Positions 53,632 to 62,605 are shown, counted from the first letter of the stretch. The stretch: DNA of 64,000 bases from Glaciihabitans sp. (GCA_025463785.1 JAODBD010000005.1:310001-374000), one strand, 5' to 3'. Numbers and translations are program-made. Notes: generated by a model from the sequence alone, not told the origin.

Positions 53632-54266
53632 GCGCTGATCCTGTCGGCTGCGACGGCATCCGGTGCAGATATTTCGCCGTCGGCGAGGACGAGACGTCGG
53701 GTCGCGAGGCTGTCGTAGGTGTCGCTGTGGTGGCCCGTGATCAGAACGGTCGCGTCGGGAGCGAGGCGGTCGAGTTCACTACCCACCTCTGTCGCGGTCG
53801 GCGCATCGACGCCATTGAGTGCCTCATCGAGAATGAGGTACCTCGCACCGCTGAGAAGCGCGGCCACCAGGTGCACCCTTTTGCGTTGACCGTGGCTCAG
53901 TTTTCTGGCCTGCAGGCGCAGCAACCCCGGGTCCGCGAGGGCAGGCGATGCGCCCGCGATGACTGACTTGGCAAGCGGGCGGCCCAGCAGCATCCGAATG
54001 TTTTCGTAGCCGCTGAGATACGGGAAAACGGGTGCGTCATCGAAGCACACGTAGAGACCGGCGCGTACTCGGGTGGCTTCTGCTCCATCGAAGCGGATGC
54101 CACCCGAGTAGCGCTGAATACCCGCGATCGCACGAATCAACGTCGTCTTACCTGATCCATTCGCCCCGACAAGGTGGGTAACCTTTCCGGACTCAATGGC
54201 TGCGCTGCACCGGTCGAGTATGGCGCGGCCGCGAACGGCAATCGTGAGGTTGTCTAGCTCGATCAT
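53628..54266 (-). CDS. ABC transporter ATP-binding protein
   Basis: 212 residues. Walker A GANGSGKTTL, a signature replaced by KLSHGQRKRV (SHGQ instead of SGGQ), Walker B YLILDEALNGVD, and a His switch (TGHHSD). ATG 54266 has AGGAG upstream. It lies 70 bp after the secreted-protein gene and is coupled to the permease. The SHGQ signature occurs in ABC2-type exporters and bacteriocin-immunity ATPases. Confidence 0.88.
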   Translation of the reverse strand: MIELDNLTIAVRGRAILDRCSAAIESGKVTHLVGANGSGKTTLIRAIAGIQRYSGGIRFDGAEATRVRAGLYVCFDDAPVFPYLSGYENIRMLLGRPLAKSVIAGASPALADPGLLRLQARKLSHGQRKRVHLVAALLSGARYLILDEALNGVDAPTATEVGSELDRLAPDATVLITGHHSDTYDSLATRRLVLADGEISAPDAVAADRISA

Positions 54267-54336
54267 GGGATCTCCTGGTGCTCGTTCGGAACGCGACTGT
54301 TCTGGTGAATCGACTGCCGGCTGGTTCGGCTGCCTG

Positions 54337-54876
54337 TTACGGGTTGATGTAGTCGCGGCCGCCGCGGATCAGCTGGTAGTAGTCGGTCTTGGACGAACGC
54401 GAAATATCCACCGCACCCCACGGGGTCACGATGCCAACGCCGACAATCATCGTGCCGCGCCAGTTGTGCTGGGAGGTTGTGACCAGCGTGCGTACAATGC
54501 CGCCCTTGGATGCCGTGTTCGGAAACAGGTAGCCGTAGTCCTGTGAACCGGAGCTGGACGTGATCGTCGAGCTGTTCCAATACCACTCGAGGATGTTTTC
54601 GGTCCACAGCAGCGGCCCGCCGTGCTTGTGCGTCAGGCGCATGCCCGCGGTGGGCTGGCCTGACGCGGGCACGGCAAGCGTGCCAGCGCTGGCAGTGGCA
54701 AGCGTTGCCCCGGCTGGAACGGCCGCCGTGGACTGTGTCGTCCCGTCGTCGAGCCACGCCTGAAGCGCCGGCGAGTCATCCGGATTCGGCGTTGTCGCTA
54801 GTGCCGGACCCGCGAGGGACAATGCCAGTGCAGTGCCTGCCACGACGCTTGCGAGCGTCGACAGTGTTCTCTTCAC
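54337..54876 (-). CDS. Secreted protein of unknown function next to an ABC transporter
   Basis: 179 residues. A Sec signal (RTLSTLASVVAGTALALSLA, cut after ALA near residue 27) precedes a mature domain rich in Ser/Thr/Gly, with IVRTLVTTSQHNWRGTMIVG and IVTPWGAVDISR. It has no Cys. GTG start at 54876 with GGAGT five bases upstream. The order secreted protein, ATPase, permease resembles lactococcin-972-type bacteriocin loci, but I do not see the family's motifs, so a toxin role is unproven. Confidence 0.75.
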   Translation of the reverse strand: MKRTLSTLASVVAGTALALSLAGPALATTPNPDDSPALQAWLDDGTTQSTAAVPAGATLATASAGTLAVPASGQPTAGMRLTHKHGGPLLWTENILEWYWNSSTITSSSGSQDYGYLFPNTASKGGIVRTLVTTSQHNWRGTMIVGVGIVTPWGAVDISRSSKTDYYQLIRGGRDYINP

Positions 54877-54960
54877 AATGACTCCAATCTCTGGCCGGGC
54901 CTTGGTGCCTCGACCGCATGAGGCTAGAGACTATAAGTATTGTCAAATTGCGTGCGAAAG

Positions 54961-54969
54961 TTATCCACA
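54961..54969. promoter_or_regulatory. DnaA-box-like sequence
   Basis: TTATCCACA is a perfect consensus DnaA box, here within CGAAAGTTATCCACA. The same 15-mer occurs at 62551-62565. It lies 85 bp upstream of the secreted-protein start. A single box is not an origin. Confidence 0.4.
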
Positions 54970-55005
54970 CCCCCTTCGCCGTCGGGTTCTGTGGTCGACG
55001 AGCGT

Positions 55006-55338
55006 CTAATAGATCGGCGGAACTTCGTTCTCGCGAGTGCGATCGTGCTCGGGCAAGACGTGCAAGCCCCCGCTGGAATTGGCGGAATTCATGAGCTCCT
55101 CGAGCCAGAGCTTGTTCATCGACGGCTGCCTCGTGCCATAGAACTTGAACTGGACCGCGACGGATGGGTGCATCCAGATGGTGCTGCGGCCGCTGCCGTT
55201 TGCCAGTTCCTCATCCCAGGAGAACGCAAAACCTTCGCCGCGACGAAGCTTGGTGATGACTACAACCTTGAGGTGAGCGAGCGTCCGGTCCTCGATCTCA
55301 ACGACCGTCCCGGTCGCCCCGTAAATCAACTGGCCCAC
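55006..55338 (-). CDS. DUF7882-type small protein
   Basis: 110 residues from a GTG at 55338 with AGGGA upstream. GQLIYGATGTVVEIEDRTLA, FAFSWDEELANGSGRSTIWM and ELMNSANSSGGLHVLPE match a small protein that is common and often multi-copy in Microbacteriaceae, sometimes mis-annotated as DNA ligase. No catalytic residues are evident. It is the best single marker of the family in this window. Confidence 0.85.
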   Translation of the reverse strand: MGQLIYGATGTVVEIEDRTLAHLKVVVITKLRRGEGFAFSWDEELANGSGRSTIWMHPSVAVQFKFYGTRQPSMNKLWLEELMNSANSSGGLHVLPEHDRTRENEVPPIY

Positions 55339-55411
55339 GATGGTCCCTGCTTCTGATTGGGCAAACGCCTGACTTCGTGCCCGCGCTAAATAGTATCCCG
55401 GGCGTGGCGGG

Positions 55412-55762
55412 CTACAGAAAGTCGAACCCGAGCTGGTCTTCCCACCAGGTCTGATCATCGGATGCCATGATCCGGCTGGGCGCCAGAGCGTCGATTTTGG
55501 CGCGCAATGCCTCGAGCTCGACGGAGTCCCGAATTCGGACATCCGACCCGTGGGCCGGAATGATGATCAGCTGACTCGTCGGACCGACAAGCAGCCGCGC
55601 GATTCCCTGCGCGTCGGGGCCAGTGGCATCCTCATTAACGACGGGAATGTCGATGACATCAGCGGCATTTTCCGCGGCAAGTGCGCGCGCGTAGTCGATG
55701 ACGGCATCGCCAATCCGATCGCTCGTCAGTACCGATTCCCCGGAGTACGACAAGATCTTCAT
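55412..55762 (-). CDS. Conserved small soluble protein
   Basis: 116 residues. MKILSYSGESVLTSDRIGDA starts a Rossmann-like or alpha/beta fold, and ends with DDQTWWEDQLGFDFL. It is acidic with no signal or helix. A family of this type is known in Microbacteriaceae, function unknown. It lies upstream of the DUF7882 gene on the same strand (73-bp gap). Confidence 0.7.
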   Translation of the reverse strand: MKILSYSGESVLTSDRIGDAVIDYARALAAENAADVIDIPVVNEDATGPDAQGIARLLVGPTSQLIIIPAHGSDVRIRDSVELEALRAKIDALAPSRIMASDDQTWWEDQLGFDFL

Positions 55763-55807
55763 CCTTCCACCATGCCCGCGTGGGCGCGGAGGGGCTACGC
55801 GTTGCGG

Positions 55808-56665
55808 TTATTGTGTGGGCGGCGTAGGGTGCTTACCCCGCGCCTCATGGAACGCGATGACGGCCTGTACGGGCGCGTGATCCGAGGGCCAGGCACCCTC
55901 ATACCGGGTGACATTGATGGCTGAACGGAGTACCTCCACCGTCGGTGTCACCAGTATCCAGTCGATGCGCTTGCGTTCGAGCGTCGGAGCGCGATAGTTC
56001 GGGAAAGTTCCCCAGGACTCGCTCAGGCGGGTCTCCGAGCCGTTCCAGCAGTCAACGAGGGCGCCCGCGCCGGTGAGCCTGGCGTGCGGAAGCGATTCGG
56101 CATCCGTGTTGAAATCCCCGGTCACTACCGTCGGCAACGACGACTCAGCAACCAGCCGAAGGATCTCGTCGGCCGACATCATTCTGGAGCGGCGCGAAAA
56201 CTGGTCGAAATGGGTATTCAGCGCTCGAAAGTGGACGTCCGTCGCACGATCCCGAAACGTGGCGTTAACCACGACACGGGGTGTGGGATTACCCCAGGAG
56301 GTCGAACCTGGGACCGACGGCGAGTCGGACAGCGCCAGCTGTGCCCAGTCGAGGAGTTCGAGACGATCACGGTCGTAGAACAGCGGACATCCCTCCCCGC
56401 GCTTGTTCGCGTTTCGCCCATAGCCGACCGAGCGGTAGTGGTCGCCGAGGGCGTGCCGAACGAAGCTGGCCTGGTCTGGCAGGGCCTCCTGCGCGCCCAG
56501 AATCGACGGCTGCTCGGTCTCCAGCATGCGACGGATGAGCGGCTGCCGATGCTCCCACCGGTCCGGGCTGCGCGGAATCAGGCGCGTCATGCGTCGACGG
56601 ATGTTGAAGCTCATGACGTGCAGATCGGGGGCCGCAATCGCGCCGATGAGTGGGGCGTACGTCAT
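55808..56665 (-). CDS. Endonuclease/exonuclease/phosphatase family protein
   Basis: 285 residues from the ATG at 56665. The EEP fold is shown by LHVMSFNIRR, LGAQEALPDQ (metal Glu), ALNTHFDQFSRRSR, VVTGDFNTDAES (catalytic Asp and Asn) and the C-terminal IDWILVT...SDHAPV. Such proteins are nucleases, phosphodiesterases or phosphatases. There is no signal peptide, so it acts in the cytosol. Confidence 0.9.
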   Translation of the reverse strand: MTYAPLIGAIAAPDLHVMSFNIRRRMTRLIPRSPDRWEHRQPLIRRMLETEQPSILGAQEALPDQASFVRHALGDHYRSVGYGRNANKRGEGCPLFYDRDRLELLDWAQLALSDSPSVPGSTSWGNPTPRVVVNATFRDRATDVHFRALNTHFDQFSRRSRMMSADEILRLVAESSLPTVVTGDFNTDAESLPHARLTGAGALVDCWNGSETRLSESWGTFPNYRAPTLERKRIDWILVTPTVEVLRSAINVTRYEGAWPSDHAPVQAVIAFHEARGKHPTPPTQ

Positions 56666-56725
56666 GGGGTTCAGCCTAGGCGGCGCTCCTGAACCCGAGC
56701 GGTTTGTCATCCCCGTGGCTACTCG

Positions 56726-56850
56726 GGGCGGGAGTCGATGACGAACTGCATCATGCGAGTGGCATCGCCGTCGTCGAACATCGGCGCGAGCAGGTGGTTG
56801 AACTCGAGTTGACGGCGGGCAGAGAACCTTCAGTGTCTCGATATGGCTCG
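56726..56850 (-). pseudogene. C-terminal gene remnant
   Basis: On the minus strand the sequence encodes ARRQLEFNHLLAPMFDDGDA followed by TRMMQFVIDSRPE and a TAG, with no start and no body upstream. It looks like the last 40 or so codons of a lost gene. The parent family was not recognised. The plus-strand frame over the same bases looks less protein-like. Confidence 0.45.
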
Positions 56851-56891
56851 CTCGCATACTTTGACTGGCTGCGCGGGGTGGAGCACTGTGG

Positions 56892-57218
56892 TTAGCTAAT
56901 TGGCTCCACGATGACGGCCGTACCGTAGGCGCAAATCTCGATATATGCGCCGATGGCGTTGGCGTCGAATCGCATTGCCGCGATCGCGTTGCCTCCACGG
57001 GCCTCCGCCTCTGCGGCCATTCGATTCATGACCTCAGCTCGGCTATCGTGCATCGTCCGCGTGTACTCAGGTAACTCTCCGCCTCCGATCGCCCGAAAGC
57101 TCGCCGTGATGCCGGCACCGAAATTTAGGGCACGAACTGTAAGGCCCATGACTTCGCCAAGCGTCTTCGTGATGGTGTAGCCGGGAAGGTCGTTTGTCGT
57201 AACAATGATCATGCCCAT
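56892..57218 (-). CDS. YbjQ (UPF0145) family heavy-metal-binding-domain protein
   Basis: 108 residues. MIIVTTNDLPGYTITKTLGE and GGNAIAAMRFDANAIGAYIE are characteristic of YbjQ, a small pentameric protein of unclear role sometimes linked with metal binding. The first ATG (57218) and the third codon are both possible starts. It stands alone. Confidence 0.9.
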   Translation of the reverse strand: MGMIIVTTNDLPGYTITKTLGEVMGLTVRALNFGAGITASFRAIGGGELPEYTRTMHDSRAEVMNRMAAEAEARGGNAIAAMRFDANAIGAYIEICAYGTAVIVEPIS

Positions 57219-57343
57219 ATCGTGGCACGAAGACTGATCCGCAGAGAACGCCAGACAGGACTTGTCCCGTAAGTGGTCGACCAGCGAGCCTTATCAGTTA
57301 CTTCACGTTCACCACATGGAGATAACAAAACAATCATGACTCT

Positions 57344-57367
57344 CAGGAACTCGCGAAGAGTTGCCTG
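57344..57367 (-). terminator. Hairpin downstream of tRNA-Lys
   Basis: CAGG-AACTC / GAGTT-G-CCTG, a 9-bp stem with one bulge and a 5-nt loop, 31 bp after the tRNA 3' end on the minus strand. A T-rich stretch (TTGTTTTGTTA) lies 15-25 bp further on. Likely but weak terminator. Confidence 0.4.
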
Positions 57368-57398
57368 AAAAAGACATCGGCTTGACCAGCGTTTGATG

Positions 57399-57471
<73 letters not shown>

Positions 57472-57546
57472 GTGGCCGGGCAAGACCCGGACCGAGAAGC
57501 AAGATTAGCATGAGAGCAATCGTCTAGCGACTCGAAGGAAAACACC

Positions 57547-58023
57547 ATGACAGGCATCCGACTTGAGGCCGGCGAGCCGGCACCGAGCTTCACTCTCGAC
57601 GACCAGGACGGTCATCCCGTGTCGCTTTCGGACTTCTCCGGAGAGAAGACGATCGTCTATTTCTACCCGGCAGCATCGACCCCGGGCTGCACGACCGAGG
57701 CGTGCGATTTTCGCGACAACATCAACTCGCTGAAGTCCGCTGGGTACCAGGTTCTCGGTGTTTCGAAGGATCAGCTGCCCGCGCTCAAACGGTTCCAGCA
57801 GGAGCAGGGGCTCAACTTCCCACTGCTGAGCGACCCCGACCTGATCGTGCACAAGGAGTACGGCGCCTACGGCGAGAAGTCGCTCTACGGCAAGACCGTC
57901 GTCGGAACACTGCGCTCGACCTTCGTGGTCGACGAGAACGGCAAGGTCAAACTCCCGCTCTATAACGTGAAGGCGACCGGGCATGTTGCCAGCCTTCGCA
58001 AGAAGCTGGGACTCGACAAATAG
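57547..58023 (+). CDS. bcp: Thioredoxin-dependent peroxiredoxin (Bcp/PrxQ)
   Basis: 158 residues. VYFYPAASTPGCTTEACDFR has the peroxidatic Cys in the PxxxTPGCT motif and a second Cys five residues later, the atypical 2-Cys Bcp pattern. It reduces hydroperoxides with thioredoxin in the cytosol. ATG 57547 has GAAGGA upstream. Confidence 0.96.
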   Translation: MTGIRLEAGEPAPSFTLDDQDGHPVSLSDFSGEKTIVYFYPAASTPGCTTEACDFRDNINSLKSAGYQVLGVSKDQLPALKRFQQEQGLNFPLLSDPDLIVHKEYGAYGEKSLYGKTVVGTLRSTFVVDENGKVKLPLYNVKATGHVASLRKKLGLDK

Positions 58024-58053
58024 CGCAGCCTGCCGTGCGTCATCCCTCTGCCG

Positions 58054-58455
58054 CTAGGACTCGCGTGACCGCGTGGTCGCCGCCACAACCGTCGGCGTGA
58101 ACAGCAGAACGACGATCGCGACGGCAGGCAGGATCAGCGCGACGGCGATGGCTGCCGAATCCGCCGCCTTCGCCTGCAGGATGCTGACCCCAACGAGCGC
58201 CTGAATAATTTGCCAGCAGATGGATGCTCCCCGAATCCACGGGCGACCCTTCACCGCGTGTATCGCAATGAGAATGAGCCCGGCAGCGGCAACTGCCGCA
58301 CACACGGCAAGTGCGACCGCGCTCGCGATTGAGGCAGTCGGAGCAACAAATATCTCGACCACGAGATAAACCGTTCCGAGCGCCGCAGCCACGCCCTCAA
58401 GCAATATCAGGGCTGCAAGCACATAGAGCAGCGTTCGTTTTGGCCTTTCGCTCAC
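58054..58455 (-). CDS. Four-helix membrane protein
   Basis: 133 residues from a GTG. Four hydrophobic helices: LLYVLAALILLEGVAAALGT, ASAVALAVCAAVAAAGLILI, IQALVGVSILQAKAADSAAI and ILPAVAIVVLLFTPTVVAAT. The ends are basic and inside. No family is recognised. It is convergent with bcp. Confidence 0.75.
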   Translation of the reverse strand: MSERPKRTLLYVLAALILLEGVAAALGTVYLVVEIFVAPTASIASAVALAVCAAVAAAGLILIAIHAVKGRPWIRGASICWQIIQALVGVSILQAKAADSAAIAVALILPAVAIVVLLFTPTVVAATTRSRES

Positions 58456-58668
58456 AGCTACATCCCATACAAAACTATTGATTTGACTTCGTCCATATGA
58501 GAGCCTATGTGAGGTTGATTTGGCGCTTACAGAGTTGTGAGCAATTCCCGACTGCTCTTACCCTCTCAGATTTCAGGCCTCCCGAACGTCTGGTCGTCGG
58601 CCTCTGCAGCTTAAGCAACATCATTCGTGCGCCGTTTCATGGCCACATCATCAACAAGGAGTACCACT

Positions 58669-58917
58669 ATGGATTGGCGCGATAAAGCCGCCTGTCTGAC
58701 CGCAGACCCCGAGCTGTTCTTCCCTGTAGGGAACACCGGTCCGGCCGTGGATCAGATCGATAAGGCGAAGGCTGTTTGTGCGCGCTGCTCCGTCACCGAG
58801 ATGTGCCTCCAATACGCTCTCGAAACCAGCCAGGATTCCGGCGTGTGGGGCGGACTCAGCGAAGACGAGCGTCGTGCACTCAAGCGTCGCGCCGCCCGGG
58901 CACGTCGCGCCTCATAA
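58669..58917 (+). CDS. whiB1: WhiB family iron-sulfur regulator, WhiB1-like
   Basis: 82 residues. The four cluster Cys are at 9, 37, 40 and 46 (CARCSVTEMC), and GVWGGLSEDERRALKRR is the WhiB tail with the basic DNA-binding end. DPELFFPVGNTGPAVDQI matches WhiB1. ATG 58669 has AAGGAG eight bases upstream. WhiB1 binds sigma-A and responds to nitric oxide in mycobacteria. Its neighbour, a convergent pdtaS gene, is the same as in Mycobacterium. Confidence 0.95.
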   Translation: MDWRDKAACLTADPELFFPVGNTGPAVDQIDKAKAVCARCSVTEMCLQYALETSQDSGVWGGLSEDERRALKRRAARARRAS

Positions 58918-58999
58918 AGTCGGCAGACTCACCCAAGTCTCACCCATCAAGCCTGTAGGGAAACCGGCGGGCTTCGGTTGCCCGAGCACTTCGGTCGGC

Positions 59000-60496
59000 C
59001 TAGCCCTTCGTGAGCCAGTTCAGCGGAACGTTGATCGTCACCTCGGTGCCGCTGCCCACGAGAGTGTGCCAGTCGATTGTGCCGCCGAGTTCGCCCTGAA
59101 TCAGGGTGCGAACGATCTGCGTGCCGAGCCCCGCGCCCACCTTGCCCTCAGGCAGGCCAACCCCGTTATCCCTCACCTTGACGCTCAGTTCCCTGTCGTT
59201 GCGTTTGGCGATGATCGCAACCTCGCCGTCGCGCCCGGCAAGGCCGTGTTCGACTGCATTTGTCACGAGTTCGGTGAGCGCCAATGCGAGCGGCGTCGCA
59301 TATTCGCTCGGCAGCGTCCCGAAACTGCCGCTGAATTTCGGATGCACGGTCGTGTTGTGACTCGAAGCGACCTCCGCTATCAGCAGCAGAACGCGATCGA
59401 AGACGTTGTCGAAGTCGACATTCTGCGAGAGTCCCTCGCTGAGCGTGTCGTGAACGACCGCGATTGCTGCGACCCGCCTCATGGCCTGGCCGAGGGCATC
59501 CCGAGCCACGTCGTTGTGCGTGCGGCGTGCCTGAATTCGCAGCAGTGACGCGACCGTCTGAAGATTGTTCTTGACTCGGTGGTGGATCTCGCGAATCGTC
59601 GCGTCTTTGGTGATGAGCTCGCGCTCCTGGTGGCGCACCTCCGTCACATCGCGGCAGAGGACGATGGCGCCGACGCGCTCACCATGATTACGAATCGGGA
59701 TGGCGCGCAACGACACCGTCACCCCTCTGGCCTCGATATCGGTGCGCCAGGGCGCGCGGCCAGTGACCACCAGTGGCAGCGACTCGTCGACGACGTCGTT
59801 TCGGTCAACGAGCAGTTCGGTCGTAACCTCGGCCAGCGACTCGCCCTCAAGCTCACCCGCAAAACCCATGCGATTGAACGCCGAGAGAGCGTTCGGACTC
59901 GCGAACGTGACAGTGCCGTCGGGGTCGAGCCGGATCAACCCATCGGATGCCCGCGGAGCGCCGCGCCTCGGAGCGGTCGGCGCACCCAGATCGGGGAAGT
60001 CGCCGGATGCGATCATCTGAAACAGGTCGTTCGCGCACTCATTGAAGGTGAGCTCCTGCCTGCTTGGCGTGCGCGCCTCGCTCAGGTTGGTGTGCCGCGT
60101 GATGACCGCGATCGGAAAGTCCGTGGTGAGCTTGCCGCTCGGCGCCAGCCTGCGCAGGACGGGAACTGCCCGCACTCGAGTCGGGGTCTCCTCGTACCAG
60201 GTCGGCGTCGTCGAGTCGATTATGGTGGTCGTTTCGAAAGCCTCGGTGACTTGCGCGGCCCATTCCGGCTTGACCGTTTGGCCGACGAAGTCTCGGTAGA
60301 ACAGCGTCGCCGAGCTCGACGGGCGGGCGTGGGCGACCGCGACGAAGCTGTGGTCCTTACTCGGTACCCAGAGCACGATGTCGGCGAACGCAAGGTCGGC
60401 GAGCAGTTGCCAGTCGCCGACGAGCAGATGCAGCCACTCGATGTCTGCCTCGTCGGAGCGGCCCTGAGCGAGCACGAGGTCGGAGAGGGTTGACAC
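59000..60496 (-). CDS. pdtaS: PdtaS-type sensor histidine kinase
   Basis: 498 residues. A GAF-like N-terminal domain (about 1-150), a PAS domain (about 185-290), then a HisKA_2 phosphoacceptor (REIHHRVKNNLQTVASLLRI) and an HATPase domain (LTELVTNAVEHGL, VRDNGVGLPEG). It lacks membrane helices, so it is cytosolic. The cognate regulator PdtaR has an ANTAR RNA-binding output and is not in the window. Confidence 0.93.
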   Translation of the reverse strand: MSTLSDLVLAQGRSDEADIEWLHLLVGDWQLLADLAFADIVLWVPSKDHSFVAVAHARPSSSATLFYRDFVGQTVKPEWAAQVTEAFETTTIIDSTTPTWYEETPTRVRAVPVLRRLAPSGKLTTDFPIAVITRHTNLSEARTPSRQELTFNECANDLFQMIASGDFPDLGAPTAPRRGAPRASDGLIRLDPDGTVTFASPNALSAFNRMGFAGELEGESLAEVTTELLVDRNDVVDESLPLVVTGRAPWRTDIEARGVTVSLRAIPIRNHGERVGAIVLCRDVTEVRHQERELITKDATIREIHHRVKNNLQTVASLLRIQARRTHNDVARDALGQAMRRVAAIAVVHDTLSEGLSQNVDFDNVFDRVLLLIAEVASSHNTTVHPKFSGSFGTLPSEYATPLALALTELVTNAVEHGLAGRDGEVAIIAKRNDRELSVKVRDNGVGLPEGKVGAGLGTQIVRTLIQGELGGTIDWHTLVGSGTEVTINVPLNWLTKG

Positions 60497-60516
60497 CCCA
60501 CAAGGCTAGCCGCTGA

Positions 60517-61803
60517 TCACGTGGTGACCGCTCGCAGACCTCGACGAGGACGGCCCTTAGGCGCACCCTTCGGCAGGATGCGCGAGGTGACCAGATCGCG
60601 AACGGCGACACGTACCGCGGACCGCGGCAGGACATCCGCGAGCGTCTTGCCACTCAGGATGGCCGCGTCGAGCGTCGAGGAATCGGACGGAATCATTGCA
60701 GCCGACTCGATCCCGCCGAACCGCGACAGCGTCTGAGCGACCTGCCCGATCGGATTCAGACCGATCGCGCTCGCACGGATCTTGTTCATGACGACGATAA
60801 CCCGACCGGAGGCGACCGTCTCGACGAGGTCGACGTGTGCGCGCAAGAATCGCGAGAGCCCCACGGGGTCCGCGGCGCCGACGGCAATCACACTGTCGGC
60901 CTGTCGAAGCGCCGTGATCCCTGCCGCGTTGCGCCTGGGCGCGAACAGGTCACTCGAGATCTCCTCGTCGTGCTCGAGGCTGAAGCCGACATCGACGACC
61001 GTGTATTCGACCCAGTCGCGGCACCGTTCGAGCGTCGACTCCACACGCTTGGCCGAGAGTTCGGGCCAGCGACTGGGCCTGCCGATGCCCGTGAGTACCC
61101 AAAAGCTGGCATGACCGGAATGGTAGCGCTGGCCGATGCGCTCAAGCTCTGCCGTGGTGAGGTTGTCCGCGCCCGCGAGTCGACAGGCCGCCGCGAAGCC
61201 CGGTGCCTCATCCAGGAGCCCAAGGGAGGGTGCGATCGACCCGCTGTAGGTGTCGACATCGGCGAGAACAACGGTCTTGCCCGCCGCGGCCAGCTCAGCT
61301 GCGACGTTGATCGCAATGGTCGTACGGCCGGGTGCGCCCGCCGGGCCCCACACCGCGATCACGGTCCCGCGGCGCTCGGCCAGCAACGCCGGGTCGGTCG
61401 GCGCGGATCGCTCGCCCACCGCAGGCTCGGCTACGGCAGCGACGACCGCGAGCATCCGTTCGAGCTCGGGCCAGGTCGCTGCCGAGTCCGCCGTCTCCAG
61501 AAGGCCGAGGGATGCCGCGTGACGCCGGTCGACCTCGCCCGCGACGAGCGCGATCACACGAACGCCTGCCTCGTCGCAGATGGCAAGCAACCTGTCGGTG
61601 AGGTGACGCTCCGTTGCCGCAACGATCGCGACATCCGGACGACGCTCGCTTGTGTCGGCCGACGCGCCGGCCAACGCGTCAATCCTGGCCGCGAGCTCGT
61701 GCGCCGTCCCGCACCGGGCGAGAATCTCATGGCCATGCCGTTCGGCCTCTGCGGCGAGCCGATCCTCCGCTTCGAGCGGCAGAGCCAGGGCTATTCTCGC
61801 CAC
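60517..61803 (-). CDS. ParA/MinD-like ATPase (CpaE/TadZ type) with atypical Walker A
   Basis: 428 residues from a GTG at 61803. The N-terminal 150 residues form a receiver-like region (DVAIVAATERHLTDRLLAIC). The ATPase core starts at VIAVWGPAGAPGRTTIAINV: the Walker A has Arg where Lys is usual (GRTT). VVLADVDTYSGSIAPSLGLL and VVMNKIRASAIG follow. It resembles actinobacterial CpaE-like proteins. It starts just after the SAF-domain gene. Confidence 0.8.
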   Translation of the reverse strand: MARIALALPLEAEDRLAAEAERHGHEILARCGTAHELAARIDALAGASADTSERRPDVAIVAATERHLTDRLLAICDEAGVRVIALVAGEVDRRHAASLGLLETADSAATWPELERMLAVVAAVAEPAVGERSAPTDPALLAERRGTVIAVWGPAGAPGRTTIAINVAAELAAAGKTVVLADVDTYSGSIAPSLGLLDEAPGFAAACRLAGADNLTTAELERIGQRYHSGHASFWVLTGIGRPSRWPELSAKRVESTLERCRDWVEYTVVDVGFSLEHDEEISSDLFAPRRNAAGITALRQADSVIAVGAADPVGLSRFLRAHVDLVETVASGRVIVVMNKIRASAIGLNPIGQVAQTLSRFGGIESAAMIPSDSSTLDAAILSGKTLADVLPRSAVRVAVRDLVTSRILPKGAPKGRPRRGLRAVTT

Positions 61804-61804
61804 G

Positions 61805-62491
61805 TCACTGCCCCAGCGGGAGGTCGACGGGCACGACGCTGAGGGCTCCGCCGTTAGCGATTGCATCGAGAACGCTCGCGGTCGAGGATTTGGGCACCAG
61901 AAGCTCAACCGACGAGCCCGTCCCCGTCGTTACGAGAGCTTTTTGGTCAATAATTCGCACGACAATCGCCGAAGATACGAGCACCGTGGGTGCGGCGAAC
62001 GATCCAGCACCCGAGGTTGCCGTATCGACCTGCGCAGCCGACCACAGGTCGACGCGTGTACCCGTACCGATGGATGTCGCCAGCGCGCTATTCACGGACA
62101 CCACGACGGACGTCAGCCTGGCCCCGGCCCCGCTGCCAACGGCAGAAGTTGGAACCAGCTCGCCCGCAGCAATCGCACGGGTCACCACGACGCCAGCGCC
62201 AGGGACATCCTTCTGCTGCAGGTACAGTTTCTGGATGCTGCCAGCCCGGACACTGGTCGGAATCAGATCCCCTGCGGTTACGTGCTGACCCGGGGTCAGT
62301 GCCGTGCGCGCAGCAAGCACGTCGACCGACGCATTGGCCGACGACACCAGCCCCACTACGCCGATCACCGACAGAACCACCAGAGCGAGCCCGATCGCAA
62401 ATCTCGGATCAAACCAGAACGAACGGTACCGACGGGATGTACCGGAACGCGGGGCCTCTGGATGCGCGGTGCCGGAAATCGTTGCGGGCAT
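61805..62491 (-). CDS. SAF-domain membrane protein (CpaB-like)
   Basis: 228 residues. A basic N-terminus, one helix (FAIGLALVVLSVIGVVGLVS, about 31-51), then an SAF domain (LTPGQHVTAGDLIPTSV and VVTRAIAAGELVP). CpaB proteins are Flp/Tad pilus assembly factors, but no other tad genes are present. The gene's stop lies next to the start of the ATPase gene, so the two probably function together. Confidence 0.82.
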   Translation of the reverse strand: MPATISGTAHPEAPRSGTSRRYRSFWFDPRFAIGLALVVLSVIGVVGLVSSANASVDVLAARTALTPGQHVTAGDLIPTSVRAGSIQKLYLQQKDVPGAGVVVTRAIAAGELVPTSAVGSGAGARLTSVVVSVNSALATSIGTGTRVDLWSAAQVDTATSGAGSFAAPTVLVSSAIVVRIIDQKALVTTGTGSSVELLVPKSSTASVLDAIANGGALSVVPVDLPLGQ

Positions 62492-62556
62492 GTCTCTCCT
62501 CGGATTACAACTCGTTGGTGTCCATGCTCACGACAGTTGAAGAAATGCCTCGAAAG

Positions 62557-62565
62557 TTATCCACA
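62557..62565. promoter_or_regulatory. DnaA-box-like sequence
   Basis: TTATCCACA in the same CGAAAGTTATCCACA context as at 54955-54969. It lies 41 bp upstream of the HTH gene start and 66 bp upstream of the divergent SAF gene. Confidence 0.4.
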
Positions 62566-62605
62566 GGCCCGTTTTTGCGATCCGCACGGTTCCATAATCG
62601 GAGTC

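Noticed and set aside
54961..54969. Replication origin
   Set aside because: Only one DnaA box, with no AT-rich unwinding region and no dnaA or dnaN nearby.
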